Assembly (NCBI GenBank): GCA_030068145.1
Contig: JAPJBO010000215.1
Coordinates: 186,001 to 250,000 of the forward strand
DNA length: 64,000 nt
Source: Diplonema papillatum
Taxonomy: Eukaryota; Euglenozoa; Diplonemea; Diplonemida; Diplonemidae
Direction: 5' to 3'
Of this stretch, positions 42,073-51,720 are shown piece by piece. The notes under the pieces are model-generated. The model had not been told where the DNA came from. It did not search any database and saw only the letters and a list, made by a program, of their open reading frames with translations. Both the position numbers and the translations under genes were made by a program. The first letter of the stretch is position 1. Every line of letters starts with the position of its first letter.

Positions 42073-42232
42073 CGCAAGCCCTGCCTCTCCCCCACCCTTT
42101 GCCGCACCTGGTCTTTTTTATGGTATTATCAAAAAATGACGGGTGGCAGCGTACTATGGAAGTAACAAAACTCACTTGGAACTTCGGTAACTTCGGTCAA
42201 AGTCTCCGGGAGATGTGACCTAAGTAAGAAAT

Positions 42233-42673
42233 TTAGGTGACTTCAGTGAGCAGAAGCTGTGCCGTGTTTTGTAGTTTGCACTTGATATGCAGCAACAATC
42301 TGTAACGATAGACTGCGCAACTGTAGCAGAAGTAGCAGTAGCAGTTTGAAGTAAGGGACGCCGAAGGTGCCCCGACGTTCGCGTGCAGGTTCAGGTGTGG
42401 CTTCGAGGCCGCCTGGAACGGCTGGGCCAGGGGGATGGCTGTGCCGGAGAAGCAGTCGCAGAGCTTCGAAAAACCCGGGAAGCTCAGCGGTTCGGTGCCG
42501 GGCCAGTGGCGCTGCTTCGCCGCCTGGGCCTTCTTCGCGGCGTCGACGTGCCGCAGGCCCGCGGCCTGCAGGGCGACGAGCAACTCGCAGCCGGGCAGCA
42601 TTCCGTTCGCGGAGAACATGCCGAAGGCTTCTTTCCGGTCTTGGATGATCTCGGCATTTGACGCGGGCTTCAT
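42233..42673 (-). pseudogene. Second tandem copy of the J-domain gene 5' end, 146 codons
   Basis: Same structure and same foreign tail as the copy at 41641-42072, with one extra Lys codon (AAKKAQAAKQ) and a 6-bp expansion in the tail (GCAGTA repeat). Copy spacing is 590-602 bp, measured from the conserved GACGGGTGGCAGCGTAC at 41547, 42137 and 42739. A further partial unit with only the tail end lies at 42785-42940. Confidence 0.7.
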
Positions 42674-42784
42674 CGCAAGCCCTGCCTCTCCCCCACCCTT
42701 TGCCGCACCTGGTCTTTTTTATGGTATTATCAAAAAGTGACGGGTGGCAGCGTACTGTGGAAGTTACCAAAACAGGTGATAGCA

Positions 42785-42940
42785 CAAACAAATTCACTTA
42801 GAACTTCGGTAACTTCGGTCAAAGTCTCCGGGTGATGTGACCTAAGTAAGAAGTTTTGGTGACTTTAGTGAGCAGAAGCTGTGCCGTGTTTTGTAGTTTG
42901 CACTTGATATGCAGCGACAATCTGTAACAATAGACTGCTC
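42785..42940. repeat. Partial fourth unit of the J-domain 5' tandem array
   Basis: AACTTCGGTAACTTCGGTCA, GGTGATGTGACCTAAGTAAG, GAGCAGAAGCTGTGCCGTGT and GCACTTGATATGCAGCGACA repeat the junction sequence of the other units, but the coding part is absent. Confidence 0.75.
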
Positions 42941-43080
42941 TCCCCCCACCTGGTCTTTTCAGAGAAGTGTAAGATTTGCTTGGACGTTTGGTATTCATTC
43001 CTACATACTCTGTGGTGTAGAAAGGGGTCATGCGGGGCAGGGTGGAACATAAGATCTGGGCCTCGGGGCCAAGGGCCAAG

Positions 43081-43224
43081 CAGGGGTTTTAGGTTTTTTT
43101 TGGGTGGACACCAGATTCTCTAAGGTGAAATGGTCAAAACCTCCTGGGAAATTGGGGCGAAAAAAAAATTTACGGAGCGCGGTTTTTAGGTCATTCCGGC
43201 ACTCAAAAAAAACCTAAAACCCCT
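43081..43224. mobile_element. Small MITE with CAGGGGTTTTAGGTTTTTTT termini
   Basis: About 144 bp; the left end CAGGGGTTTTAGGTTTTTTT and the right end AAAAAAACCTAAAACCCCTG are exact inverses. The interior shares GGTGAAATGGTCAAAA with family H. CAGGG ends are hAT-like, but no 8-bp duplication is evident. Confidence 0.7.
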
Positions 43225-43228
43225 GCTC

Positions 43229-43899
43229 AATTCGACCGTAAAGTAGCGTGACACGAGCGTTACATGTCGAATTCGACTCCAAAGTAGCGTGACACGAGCG
43301 TGACATGTCAAATTTGAGTGTAACGTAGCGTTACACGAGCGTGACATACCAAATTTGACTGTAAATTAGCGTTACCCGAGCGTTACCTGCCCAATTCGAC
43401 CGTAAAGTAGCGTGACACGAGCGTTACATGTCAAATTCGACTCCAAAGTAGCGTGACACGAGCGTGACATGTCAAATTTGACTGTAACGTAGCGTTACAT
43501 GAGCGTGACATACCAAATATGACTGTAAATTAGCGTTACCCGAGCGTTACCTGCCCAATTCGACCGTAAAGTAGCGTGACACGAGCGTTACATGTCGAAT
43601 TCGACTCCAAAGTAGCGTGACACGAGCGTGACATGTCAAATTTGACTGTAACGTAGCGTTACATGAGCGTGACATACCAAATATGACTGTAAATTAGCGT
43701 TACCCGAGCGTTACCTGCCCAATTCGACCGTAAAGTAGCGTGACACGAGCGTTACATGTCGAATTCGACTCCAAAGTAGCGTGACACGAGCGTGACATGT
43801 CAAATCCGACTGTAACGTAGCGTTACATGAGCGTGACATACCAAGTATGGCTGTAAACTAGCGTTACCCGAGCGTTACCTGCCCAATTCGACCGTAAAG
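43229..43899. repeat. Higher-order satellite: 41-bp monomers in a 164-bp unit
   Basis: AATTCGACCGTAAAGTAGCG recurs at 43229, 43393, 43557, 43721 and 43885, exactly 164 bp apart. Each 164-bp unit is four diverged 41-bp monomers sharing the core TAGCGT(G/T)AC(A/C)CGAGCGT(G/T)AC. Monomers at the same position in successive units are nearly identical, whereas neighbours differ more, the signature of higher-order repeats. Four full units plus a partial. Confidence 0.95.
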
Positions 43900-44137
43900 T
43901 ACCCGCTGGAACGGGTCGCCGAGTGGTGTGGCCCCCGGACCGCTCATTTCGAGCAAACTCATGTACCGTACCGTTCGCCGGGGGGCGAAGCCCCCCGGAC
44001 CCCCCCCATTGTCGTGAGGCTGGTAAGGCCACCAAAAAAAACCCCCAAAAAGGACCTCACCGTAGGCGGGGGTCAAGGGCCAAGCAAAGTTCCAGGCTGA
44101 TGCGGGGTCTGCAGTGGACCTACGGTCTGGCTTGAAT
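43900..44137. other. Right flank of the satellite insertion
   Basis: Contains a GGGGGGCGAAGCCCCCC palindrome (about 43979-43995). CAAGGGCCAAG at 44074-44084 repeats the same 11 bp at 43070-43080, so the 993 bp between them may be one insertion. Confidence 0.5.
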
Positions 44138-44318
44138 AAACCGGTCCGTCCCTATCTCTTGAAACTGCATCGAAGTGCCTGCCGCTGTATATCACAGTGA
44201 ATCACGGTCCACCACGGTCTATCAGGTCCATCCCTAGTCCCTAGAGCTGCATCGAATTGCCCGGTGCTGTATTCTTCGGTCTATCACGGTCTATCAAGAG
44301 GGGATGTACCGGCTCAGG
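44138..44318. mobile_element. ~182-bp MITE family L, copy 1
   Basis: CCGGTCCGTCCCTATCTC at one end and GGGGATGTACCGGCTC at the other; almost identical to 50729-50911. Both ends form imperfect inverted repeats (GAGCCGGTCCGTCCC type). A tail fragment is at about 50290-50322. No coding content. Confidence 0.8.
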
Positions 44319-44639
44319 TTTGTCTAGTTGCAGCGGTTCGCTGCGAGGAACCTACCCGTTCGTTCGTTTCATTCACTCTCTCTAGCAAATAACAGGCCTG
44401 TGATGCAAACGGCAAGGGGCAACACCATTACCCTCCGGAGGAGAAGATGCGTAGAAAGCAGAACCGTTGAGAATGCAACCTAAGTTGAAACGACTGGGCC
44501 AGGAGGGGGTTGGAGGGGGGGGGGTGGAGGAAAAGGGGCGATAAAATGCGATGAGAACGGAGCTGGTAACGGATACTTTGCCGACCTGCCGGAACAGCGC
44601 GAGGCTGTGTCCACTCAGTCTGTGTGACAAGCCGCCCAC
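44319..44639. other. No feature seen
   Basis: Short spacer between MITE L and the CTGCAACACATG minisatellite. Confidence 0.3.
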
Positions 44640-45370
44640 CCAAGCCGCAGCACGGCTACAACACATTTGTGGAAAAAGCCACCTTCACGGCTACAAAACG
44701 TGGAGTGGAAACAGCCACTCGTTGCGGCCGCAACACATGGGGTGCAAGATGCCATCTTTGCGGCTGCAGCACATGGGGGTGGGGGGACAGCCATTCTCAG
44801 GGCTGCAACACGTGGGGTGAAACAGTCATCTTAGGGCTGCAACGCGTGACAGCCGTCCATATGCGGCTGCAACACATGGGGTGAGACAGCCATCCTTAGG
44901 GCTGCATCACATGACATGGGGTTTACCGCTGCAACACATGCAACAAACGCGGCGAAACAGCCACCACATGGGTGAGACCGCCATTCGTAGGGCTGCAACA
45001 CATGAGTATACGGCTGGCAACACATGGGGTGAGACAGCCATCTAGCACATGGGGTGAGGCAGTCGTCTATACGGCTGCAACACATGAGTATACGGCTGGA
45101 AACACATGGGGTGAGACAGCCATCTATACCGCTGCAACCCATGGGAGCTCGCGTGACGAGAACCTCGAGGTCATCAGGAGATGGAGACGTGGCATCTACA
45201 CCTACGTGGTGTATGCATACGTACGTACATATTACCCTAGGCATACCATGTACAGGTATACCGTGGTGGTGGTATGTGGTGAGGCAATCATCTATACGGC
45301 TGCAACACATGAGTATACGGCTGGCAACACATGCATCTATACGGCTGCAACACACGGGGTGAGGCTCATA
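44640..45370. repeat. Degenerate GGCTGCAACACATG minisatellite
   Basis: About 20 copies of GGCTGCAACACATG or close variants, often followed by GGGTGAGACAGCCATC or AGTATACGGCTGGCAACACA. Spacing is irregular (30-60 bp). The frames in it are by-products of the repeat. Confidence 0.85.
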
Positions 45371-45506
45371 TGCCGGAAGCAGAAAAAGGTTGGACCGGAA
45401 ATATGCTGGACCGGAAAAAAGTTGGACCGCGCGACGACGAAAACAGTTGTTTTGTCCGGTCAAACATACTTCCGTTCACGGTATACGGCTGCGACGTATA
45501 AAGCCT

Positions 45507-45640
45507 CAGAAGCTGGAGTCGAAGCTGGAGTTAAAAAAGCGGGTGGCACACCCGCTGTTTACACGCGTTTTGGTTCTAGCACACCCGCTTTTCGGGTGTG
45601 ACTCGGACACACCCTCTTCAACCCCAGCTTCTGAGGCTGA
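45507..45640. repeat. Inverted-repeat block C
   Basis: GCCTCAGAAGCTGGAGT..GGGTGGCACACCCGC and CACACCCGCTTTTCGGGTGT..CCCCAGCTTCTGAGGCTGAC form a hairpin. The same two arms lie at 58545-58625 and 58830-58880, there separated by a family A insertion. The right arm recurs after the 47-bp array (46167-46202). Confidence 0.75.
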
Positions 45641-45733
45641 CTTCGGGGCCCCTCGTGGCGACCGTTTTCCCTGCCTCGAGGCCTTTTCCACCCCCTCGGG
45701 ACCTCTACAAGGCCCCCTCAACCCGCAAGTGCC

Positions 45734-46166
45734 TCAAGACAGAAACCTGGTTTAGCCTGTGTCTCTTCCAAAAGGGAAGATCAAGACAGAAACCTGGTTT
45801 AGCCTGTGTCTCTTCCAAAAGGGAAGATCAAGACAGAAACCTGGTTTAGCCTGTGTCTCTTCCAAAAGGGAAGATCAAGACAGAAACCTGGTTTAGCCTG
45901 TGTCTCTTCCAAAAGGGAAGATCAAGACAGAAACCTGGTTTAGCCTGTGTCTCTTCCAAAAGGGAAGATCAAGACAGAAACCTGGTTTAGCCTGTGTCTC
46001 TTCCAAAAGGGAAGATCAAGACAGAAACCTGGTTTAGCCTGTGTCTCTTCCAAAAGGGAAGATCAAGACAGAAACCTGGTTTAGCCTGTGTCTCTTCCAA
46101 AAGGGAAGATCAAGACAGAAACCTGGTTTAGCCTGTGTCTCTTCCAAAAGGGAAGATCAAGACAGA
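45734..46166. repeat. Nine perfect 47-bp tandem units
   Basis: TCAAGACAGAAACCTGGTTT begins each unit at 45734, 45781, 45828 and so on to 46110, with a partial tenth at 46157. The units are virtually identical, so expansion is recent. The array sits between two copies of the CACACCCTCTTCAACCCCAG block, as if it grew inside a duplication. Confidence 0.95.
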
Positions 46167-46202
46167 AACACACCCTCTTCAACCCCAGCTTCTGAGGCTG
46201 AC

Positions 46203-47399
46203 CTCACCGTGCAGGTGAGACCGGCTGGTTCGTCTTTCGGCGAAGTTCCGGCAAGACAGAAGGCTGCACCCCAGCGATGGTGCGTGAATGAAGAAAAATA
46301 AACAGAAAAGACGATGGGATGAGAGCAGGAGGCAAGGCTGCATGGAAGCTAGAGAAAGAGAGGGCCGGGGGTGGCTGTAATCACAGGCGGGGGGAAAGGG
46401 TGCCTGTGGAAGAGGCGCCGCCGGGAAGAAACAGCGCAACTCAGCACGCTTTTCTTTAGACGCGTTTCTCTTGTTTAAGGTAGTCCGTGTCCGATTCCTA
46501 CATGGTACCCAGTGTTTTTCGTGTGTGGCTAAAAAATATCTTTTTGAAAGTATGCCAATACTGCAGGGAATAGTTGACTAGACCTCTTGAGTTTGTGCTA
46601 ACCACGAATTGGGGAGTCGGGAGAACCTACAAAGCACAAAGCAACCCCCCCCCGTTCGTGAGAAAAAGCGAAGAATAGAAACACGTTCTTTTTTCCATCT
46701 ATCTTTGTCAAGAGCTGCAACTCAACTATTCTTCGCCTAAAAAACTTTCTCCACAAAAAATGGGATTGGCTAGTAACCCTTTTTTCGCAGGAATTCCATC
46801 TAAGCCGAGAAAGGTCTTTTTCCCCTCGAACCTTCAGCGCCGACATGTGGACCACACGTATTTTTTCTGAGACCACCACCCCCGCATCGCTTTTCCTTGC
46901 CGTTCCTGCGTAGTGCCTACGTAGTTCGTGTGTATAAGTCGATCTTTGAGTGCGTGAGCCCCTCCGAAGAAAGGTCCATCACACTAGTTCCAAACTACTT
47001 AGCCCGGGTCTCTGGGTCGCGTCCCCCTCCTTCTTTTGGTCGCCTGGTCCTGCGTCTTGTTGATCCGTCCGGGCTGGGGGCTTCGCGCTTCCCCTTCGTC
47101 TTGCATCACCTCGTCTCCACTCCCTGCCGCACGTGCGTAGTTCCTGCGTAATTTGTGCGGAGTTCTTGCGGACTTCGTTACTTTGGTTACCATACCGTAC
47201 AAGTCTCCGGTTTGACCCATGACGTGGTGCAAGAACGTGCTGAAATAAGTGCTCAACGCACGCGTCGTATCTGCACTGGGTTTCGGCCCTGTGCTACGGA
47301 CACACCGGACGGACAGTCACCATGAGAGTCGGCAGACAGGACGGCAATGTGAGACTGACCAGGCAAGTCACAGCCAGGGCCCGGAGAGATAAAGTCCTA
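46203..47399. other. Gene-poor stretch
   Basis: 46800-46880 (minus strand) matches the 5835-5920 repeat (AAATACGTGTGGTCCAC, AAGGTTCGAGGGGAAAAA). No gene supported. Confidence 0.4.
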
Positions 47400-47404
47400 A
47401 ATTC

Positions 47405-47775
47405 ATGTACAGACAGAACACTGCCTCGCATGCGTGTTTGATGCTAGCATCAAATGTATTGGAAGGGTGCTTATAGAGGCAGAGGGCAAATGCGATACAA
47501 ACACTGACGATACTGATTTGTGCTTCGCTTACACCATGTGTGTGTTGCTTTCTCACCCAGGACTTTTGACCTGTCGAGTTTGTGTGTCTTGTCGTGTAGG
47601 AATAGAACCGCATGACCTCACGTCCGTTCAACTCGGTAGCTACAGCACTTAGGATCCCTTCGGTTCTTTGTCTGGCAGCATCGTCGAGCATTCCTTCCAA
47701 GCCGCCGCTTATGTAAAAATTCTTGGTTTAATGTATAGGCAGAACACTGCATGGTTGATGCTAGCACCAAATGTA
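47405..47775. repeat. Two triple-hairpin elements flanking a family A' copy
   Basis: GACAGAACACTGCCTCGCAT with TTTGATGCTAGCATCAAAT at 47405-47460, and GGCAGAACACTGC with GTTGATGCTAGCACCAAAT at 47730-47775; both continue GTATTGGAAGGG. Between them, 47560-47720 is family A' (minus). The flanking copies are in the same orientation, so A' may have inserted between duplicated hairpins. Confidence 0.65.
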
Positions 47776-48000
47776 TTGGAAGGGGAGGGGGGATGGGGGG
47801 AAAAGAGAAGCCGGGGGGTGTGGGAGGCCGAATGAGCCCCCAAGAAAATCATAAAGGAAGAAGAGAGGTATTGCACACGACTTTCTTTTTAGTAGATTCT
47901 GTTGCATATTTTTTTTTGCGCCCCCCCCCCCCCAGGCATCTTGTTAAGAACCATCCATCCATCCATCAGCCGGCTGACCCCCCCCCCCCCCCTCAGGCTA
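47776..48000. other. Homopolymer-rich flank of family H
   Basis: C-, T- and G-runs with a CCATCCATCCATCCATC microsatellite; the end CAGGCTA marks the empty site discussed for the TA transposon. Confidence 0.5.
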
Positions 48001-48200
48001 TTTTCACTGTGGAGGGGGGAGACGCTACCTGGGTGGTCACCACGGTGGGCGGTCAGAAAAAAAAAATTTTTTTTTGCCCCAAATACCCCAAATACCACAC
48101 TTTGGAAAATTTTTGTGGGCCCACTTTTGGCAGGGAATTTTGACCATTTCACCTTAGAGAATTTGACCACCCAGCCTCCAAGGCAACTGCACTGTAGAGG
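48001..48200 (+). repeat. Family H repeat, uninterrupted copy
   Basis: Starts TTTTCACTGTGGAGGGGGGA right after CAGGCTA and ends GGCAACTGCACTGTAGAG. It contains a 40-bp insertion (CCCCAAATACCCCAAATACC type) absent from the 21.5-kb copy. Confidence 0.8.
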
Positions 48201-48702
48201 GGGGGGGGGTGGTCTGGTTTATCCGGCCATCCGGCCAAAGTGGCTGATCCTTAACAAGAGCGCTGCCCCCCCCCCGCCCCCCTCCCCCAACCCGGGGGTC
48301 TCAGTGCAAGGGGTATGTATGTCTACGCGCATGTAGTCAACTTCTTTGATGAAACCGCCTTTCGGCGGGATTGCTGAAGCGGAGTATAGCCCAAGTTGTC
48401 AGCATCCTCACGTCACAGCTGATAGTCCTGCCGGCTGCTCGTGGTGGCCACGCGCTGATCTAAACTGCAGCCTCGTTTGGTGGGTAAAAAGGCTCCCTGC
48501 TCCATGACCCATGTGCTGCTGGTCGCAACACGTATCAGTGTGTATGCGATAGGTTGGCCCCGCTGACACCAGCCTTGCCCCCTGATTGCCCGCCACCTGA
48601 GAAGACTGAGGGGAAGCAAGAGTCGGGACGCCCGCTCCCCCCCTCTCTAGAACATCTACTTAGAAAAGGAAGAAGAAGAAGAAGAAGAAGAAGAAGAAAA
48701 AG

Positions 48703-48926
48703 GCCGCTCCTGGTCCAGGAACGTGACGGTCAACCGCAGCTTGCAAAGCTTGAGTCGGGGGCAACACAGTGCCACAACCCCGTCCGCTCTGCCCTGCGGC
48801 TGACCGTCTCGACGAGCTTGTGTTCAGCGCGAGCGCCAAGCCCCAAGGTGCGCCACGCCTTGATGCTTTAGTTTGGGAAATCGGTAGCCACTTGACCCGT
48901 AGGCCCGTGGCTCTGCAGTACCGCCG
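48703..48926 (-). repeat. SINE-like repeat, copy 2 (inverted)
   Basis: Inverse of 39957-40175 over its whole length, with a GAA tract (48668-48705) at the tail end. Younger-looking segments differ by a few substitutions and one 10-bp insertion. Confidence 0.7.
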
Positions 48927-49204
48927 AACACGTGAAGCTTGGCTCCTGTGTAGCACGCTTTCCCTGGTACTTAGAAAAGGAAGAAAGAAAAAAAGGGGAG
49001 ACAGAAAAAAACGGCGAGCGGTGGGGGAAAGTGCTGGCTCGCTTGGGGCAACTCTTGGCATAGGTGTATTTTTGGATAGCGTTCCACACGCCGGACTGGG
49101 CCGAAAGGTTCGGGTGTTCGAGTCTCCGCATGCGCGGTGGATACCACCAGTCAAGACTATATCGGCTCTCGCTGGTGAACCGGAGTATCACCGCTGAGTC
49201 AATT
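48927..49204. other. No feature seen
   Basis: A TTCGAGTCTCC box near 49114 looks tRNA-like, but no cloverleaf forms. Confidence 0.3.
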
Positions 49205-49895
49205 TTTGCAGAGAAACAGTCGACTCTCGGGTTGGTGCTCTAATGTGCACAAAAGAGTAAAAGAGTGGCGTCGTCATGTTGTCTTCTCAAGAGTACCTGC
49301 GGTGTGTATCGCAGTACACCGCCGATGGCCGAGAAACGATCGATACTCGGGTTAGCGCTCTACTGTGCACAAAAGAGTAAAGAGCGTGGTCGTCATGTTG
49401 TCTTCTCCAGAGGACGTACGGTGTGTATTGCACTACACCGCCGATGGCCAGGTCAAGATTCGCAGAGAAACAGTCGACTCTCGGGTTGGTGCTCTAATGT
49501 GCACAAAAGAGTAAAAGAGTGGCGTCGTCATGTTGTCTTCTCAAGAGTACCTGCGGTGTGTATCGCAGTACACCGCCGATGGCCGAGAAACGATCGATAC
49601 TCGGGTTAGTGCCCTACTGTGCACAAAAGAGTAAAAGAGTGGCGTCGTCATGTTGTCTTCTCCAGAGGACGTACGGTGTGTATTGCACTACACCGCCGAT
49701 GGCCAAGTCAAGATTCGCAGAGAAACAGTCGACTCTCGGGATAGTGCCCCAATGTGCACAAAAGAGTAAAAGAGTGGCGTCGTCATGTTGTCTTCTCAAG
49801 AGTACCTGCGGTGTGTATTGCAGTACACCGCCGATTGCCGAGAAACGATCGATACTCGGGCTAGCGCCCTAATGTGCACAAAAGAGTGGTGTCGT
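49205..49895. repeat. Dimeric ~254-bp tandem repeat
   Basis: AGAGAAACAGTCGACTCTCG recurs at about 49210, 49464 and 49719. Each 254-bp unit has two related halves, one with CTCAAGAGTACCTGCGGTGT and one with CTCCAGAGGACGTACGGTGT, both containing GTGCACAAAAGAGTAAA and TACACCGCCGAT. About 2.7 units lie just before the 28S fragment. Confidence 0.9.
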
Positions 49896-50064
49896 CATGT
49901 TGTCTGCGAGAGAGTGAACCTGGACGAGCAGTCGAAGAAGAAGCGAAGCACCAGGCGCGCGCCGGCGACGATCAAGACGAGCTGAAGAGGAACGAAAGCA
50001 TGACACGTCACGTTCGAAGAGATTAACCGCGACGCCGACGATGCGCATTATCGCGAGATCAAGT

Positions 50065-50089
50065 CAAGCGCGGGTAAACAGCGGGAGTA

Positions 50090-50126
<37 letters not shown>

Positions 50127-50262
50127 TTCTAATTAAAGACGCGCATGAATGGACCAATGAGATTCCTTCTGTCCCTACCTACTGGCGAAACTGCAGTCAA
50201 GGGAACGGACTTGAAACTGCCAGCAGGGAAAGAAGGCCCTCTGACTTTGTGCACCACAGATT
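50065..50262 (+). pseudogene. 28S rRNA core fragment (domain IV type), degenerate
   Basis: GGGTAAACAGCGGGAGTATA, ACTATGACTCTCTTAAGGTA, GCCAAATGCCTCGTC, GACGCGCATGAATGG, TGTCCCTACCTACTGGCG and AAGGGAACGGACTTG follow the universal 28S core in order. It has a TA insertion, several substitutions and a deletion after GAAGGCCCT (the next match is CTGACTTTGTG). The small stem GTCTT-CTAATTA-AAGAC stays paired although both arms differ from the usual GTCAT/GTGAC. Too short and altered to be a working rRNA. Confidence 0.85.
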
Positions 50263-50409
50263 ATTTGCACCCTAACCCAACATGCAAGCTACCGCGGTCT
50301 ATCAGGAGGGGACGGACCGGCGTGTATGCTGCACGGCTTCAGTACCCGACCGCGATGTTCATGCTTACACAGATACTGCCTCATGCACGATTGATGTGCA
50401 TCAGTACCC

Positions 50410-50640
50410 AGGGGAGCGTTGTTGGAGTTGTCGGGCGGCGGGCTGCTGCCTTCGTCCTTCTCGGGCGGCAGCGCGTGGCTGCAGAGGGGGCACGTGCTGC
50501 ACTACGTGCCTGGTGGAACCCAGAAGAAGATAGGGTCACTGTCGCTCGACGTCATGATGATCACGCCAAGGTCCGTGTGCACCCGGATGATCGCGAACTT
50601 GTCGCCACTCGAGTTCGAGTTTAGTGTTTGGGCAGAGTCT
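50410..50640 (-). pseudogene. RING gene relic 1
   Basis: Contains the RING gene's end (GGGCGGCGGGCTGCTGCCTT, CGTGCTGCACTACGTG) fused to its mid-part (GTCGCTCGACGTCATGATGA, TCACGCCAAGGTCCGTGTGC); the central RING cysteines are deleted. Confidence 0.8.
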
Positions 50641-50728
50641 TGCCCCTCATGTATGCTCGATGTTGGCATCAGTGCCCAACCGCGGGAAATAGCGTTTGGG
50701 CAGAATCTTGCCTCTCATGTATGCTCGA

Positions 50729-50911
50729 TTGAGCCGGTCCGTCCCTATCTCTCGAAACTGCATCGAAGTGCCTGCCGCTGTTTATCACAGTGAATCACGG
50801 TCCACCACGGTCTATCAGGTCCATCCCTAGTCCCTAGAGCTGCATCGAATTGCCCGGTGCTGTATTCTTCGGTCTATCACGGTCTATCAAGAGGGGATGG
50901 GCCGGCTCATC
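50729..50911. mobile_element. MITE family L, copy 2, inserted in a hairpin unit
   Basis: GAGCCGGTCCGTCCC at one end and the inverse GGGGATGGGCCGGCTC at the other. It sits in the palindrome TATGCTCGAT/GCTTGCAT, with CGAT-type sequence on both sides as a likely target duplication. Confidence 0.8.
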
Positions 50912-51084
50912 GATGCTTGCATAGCACCCAACCGCGGGGAAATAGTGTTGGAGGAGAATCTTGCGTCTCGTGTATGCTCGATACTAGCATACATCACCCA
51001 ACCGCGGGGGAACTAACGTATGTTCATGTTTACACAGAACATTGCCTCTCATGCCTGCCTCTCATGCAGAATGGGGAGAAAATC

Positions 51085-51190
51085 TTAGTTGGGTGGGGAG
51101 GGGAGCGTTGTTGCTGTCGGGCGGCTGGCCGCCTTCTTCCTTCGGCAGCGCGCGGCGGCAGAGGGGGCACGTGTTGCACTGTGTGATTGA
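51085..51190 (-). pseudogene. RING gene relic 2
   Basis: Only the last ~30 codons of the RING gene, diverged (CCGCCTTCTTCCTTCGGCAG, GGGGGCACGTGTTGCACTG), then unrelated repeat sequence. Confidence 0.75.
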
Positions 51191-51278
51191 CACAGAACAC
51201 TGCCTCTCATGCATTGGTCCCAACCGCGGGGAACGAACGTATGTTCATGTTTACACAGAGCACTGCCTCTCATGCAGA

Positions 51279-51720
51279 TCAGTACCCAACCGAGGGGAGG
51301 GGAGCGTTGTCGGGCGGCGGGCCGCCGCCTTCGTCCTTCTCGGGCGGCAGCGCGTGGCGGCAGAGGCGGCACGTTTTGCACTGGGCGAGCCACGTGGTCA
51401 GGCACGCCTGGTGGAACCGGTGGGCGCACGGCATCTCGACCGCTTTGTGCCCGACTGCGTACTGCTCGAGGCAGATGCTGCACGACGCGTCGCGCAGCGT
51501 GTCTGAGAGCAGCCCGGCATCGACCGTCTCGCAGGGCAACTGCTCCACCGCAGCTTTTGACGCAGCCGACTGCGTCGACGGCTGCTCCACAACGAAGGCA
51601 CGGAAGGATTCCGTCAGGGCAAGGACCCTGCAGCGGTGGACAGCCCGAGAGCTGCCGGGTTCAAGAAGATGGAATCACCGCCGCTCGACGTCATGATTCT
51701 CACGCCAAGGTCCGTGTTGC
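51279..51720 (-). pseudogene. RING gene relic 3 with an intact RING motif
   Basis: The final ~100 codons, including all eight zinc ligands (CSICLEQ, MPCAHRFHQAC, CKTCRLC), remain open, but upstream of about 51640 the frame is broken and the N-terminal half is missing. Could still be expressed as a small RING protein if it acquired a start; a Met lies at 51590. Confidence 0.75.

Noticed and set aside
43229-43899. CRISPR array
   Set aside because: Monomers are contiguous with no unique spacers, and the genome is eukaryotic.
45734-46301. Repetitive protein or CRISPR-like array in the 47-bp repeats
   Set aside because: 47 is not a multiple of three, so frames rotate and stop regularly, and there are no variable spacers; it is a plain tandem repeat.
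49090-49150. tRNA gene suggested by a GTTCGAGTCTCC box
   Set aside because: No acceptor stem, D-arm or anticodon arm can be formed around it on either strand.
50065-50262. Working 28S rRNA gene
   Set aside because: Only about 200 nt, with a two-base insertion in an invariant region and a deletion; flanks are repeats.
51279-51590. Second functional RING gene
   Set aside because: The RING part is intact but the N-terminal half is missing and the frame breaks upstream, so it is listed as a relic.
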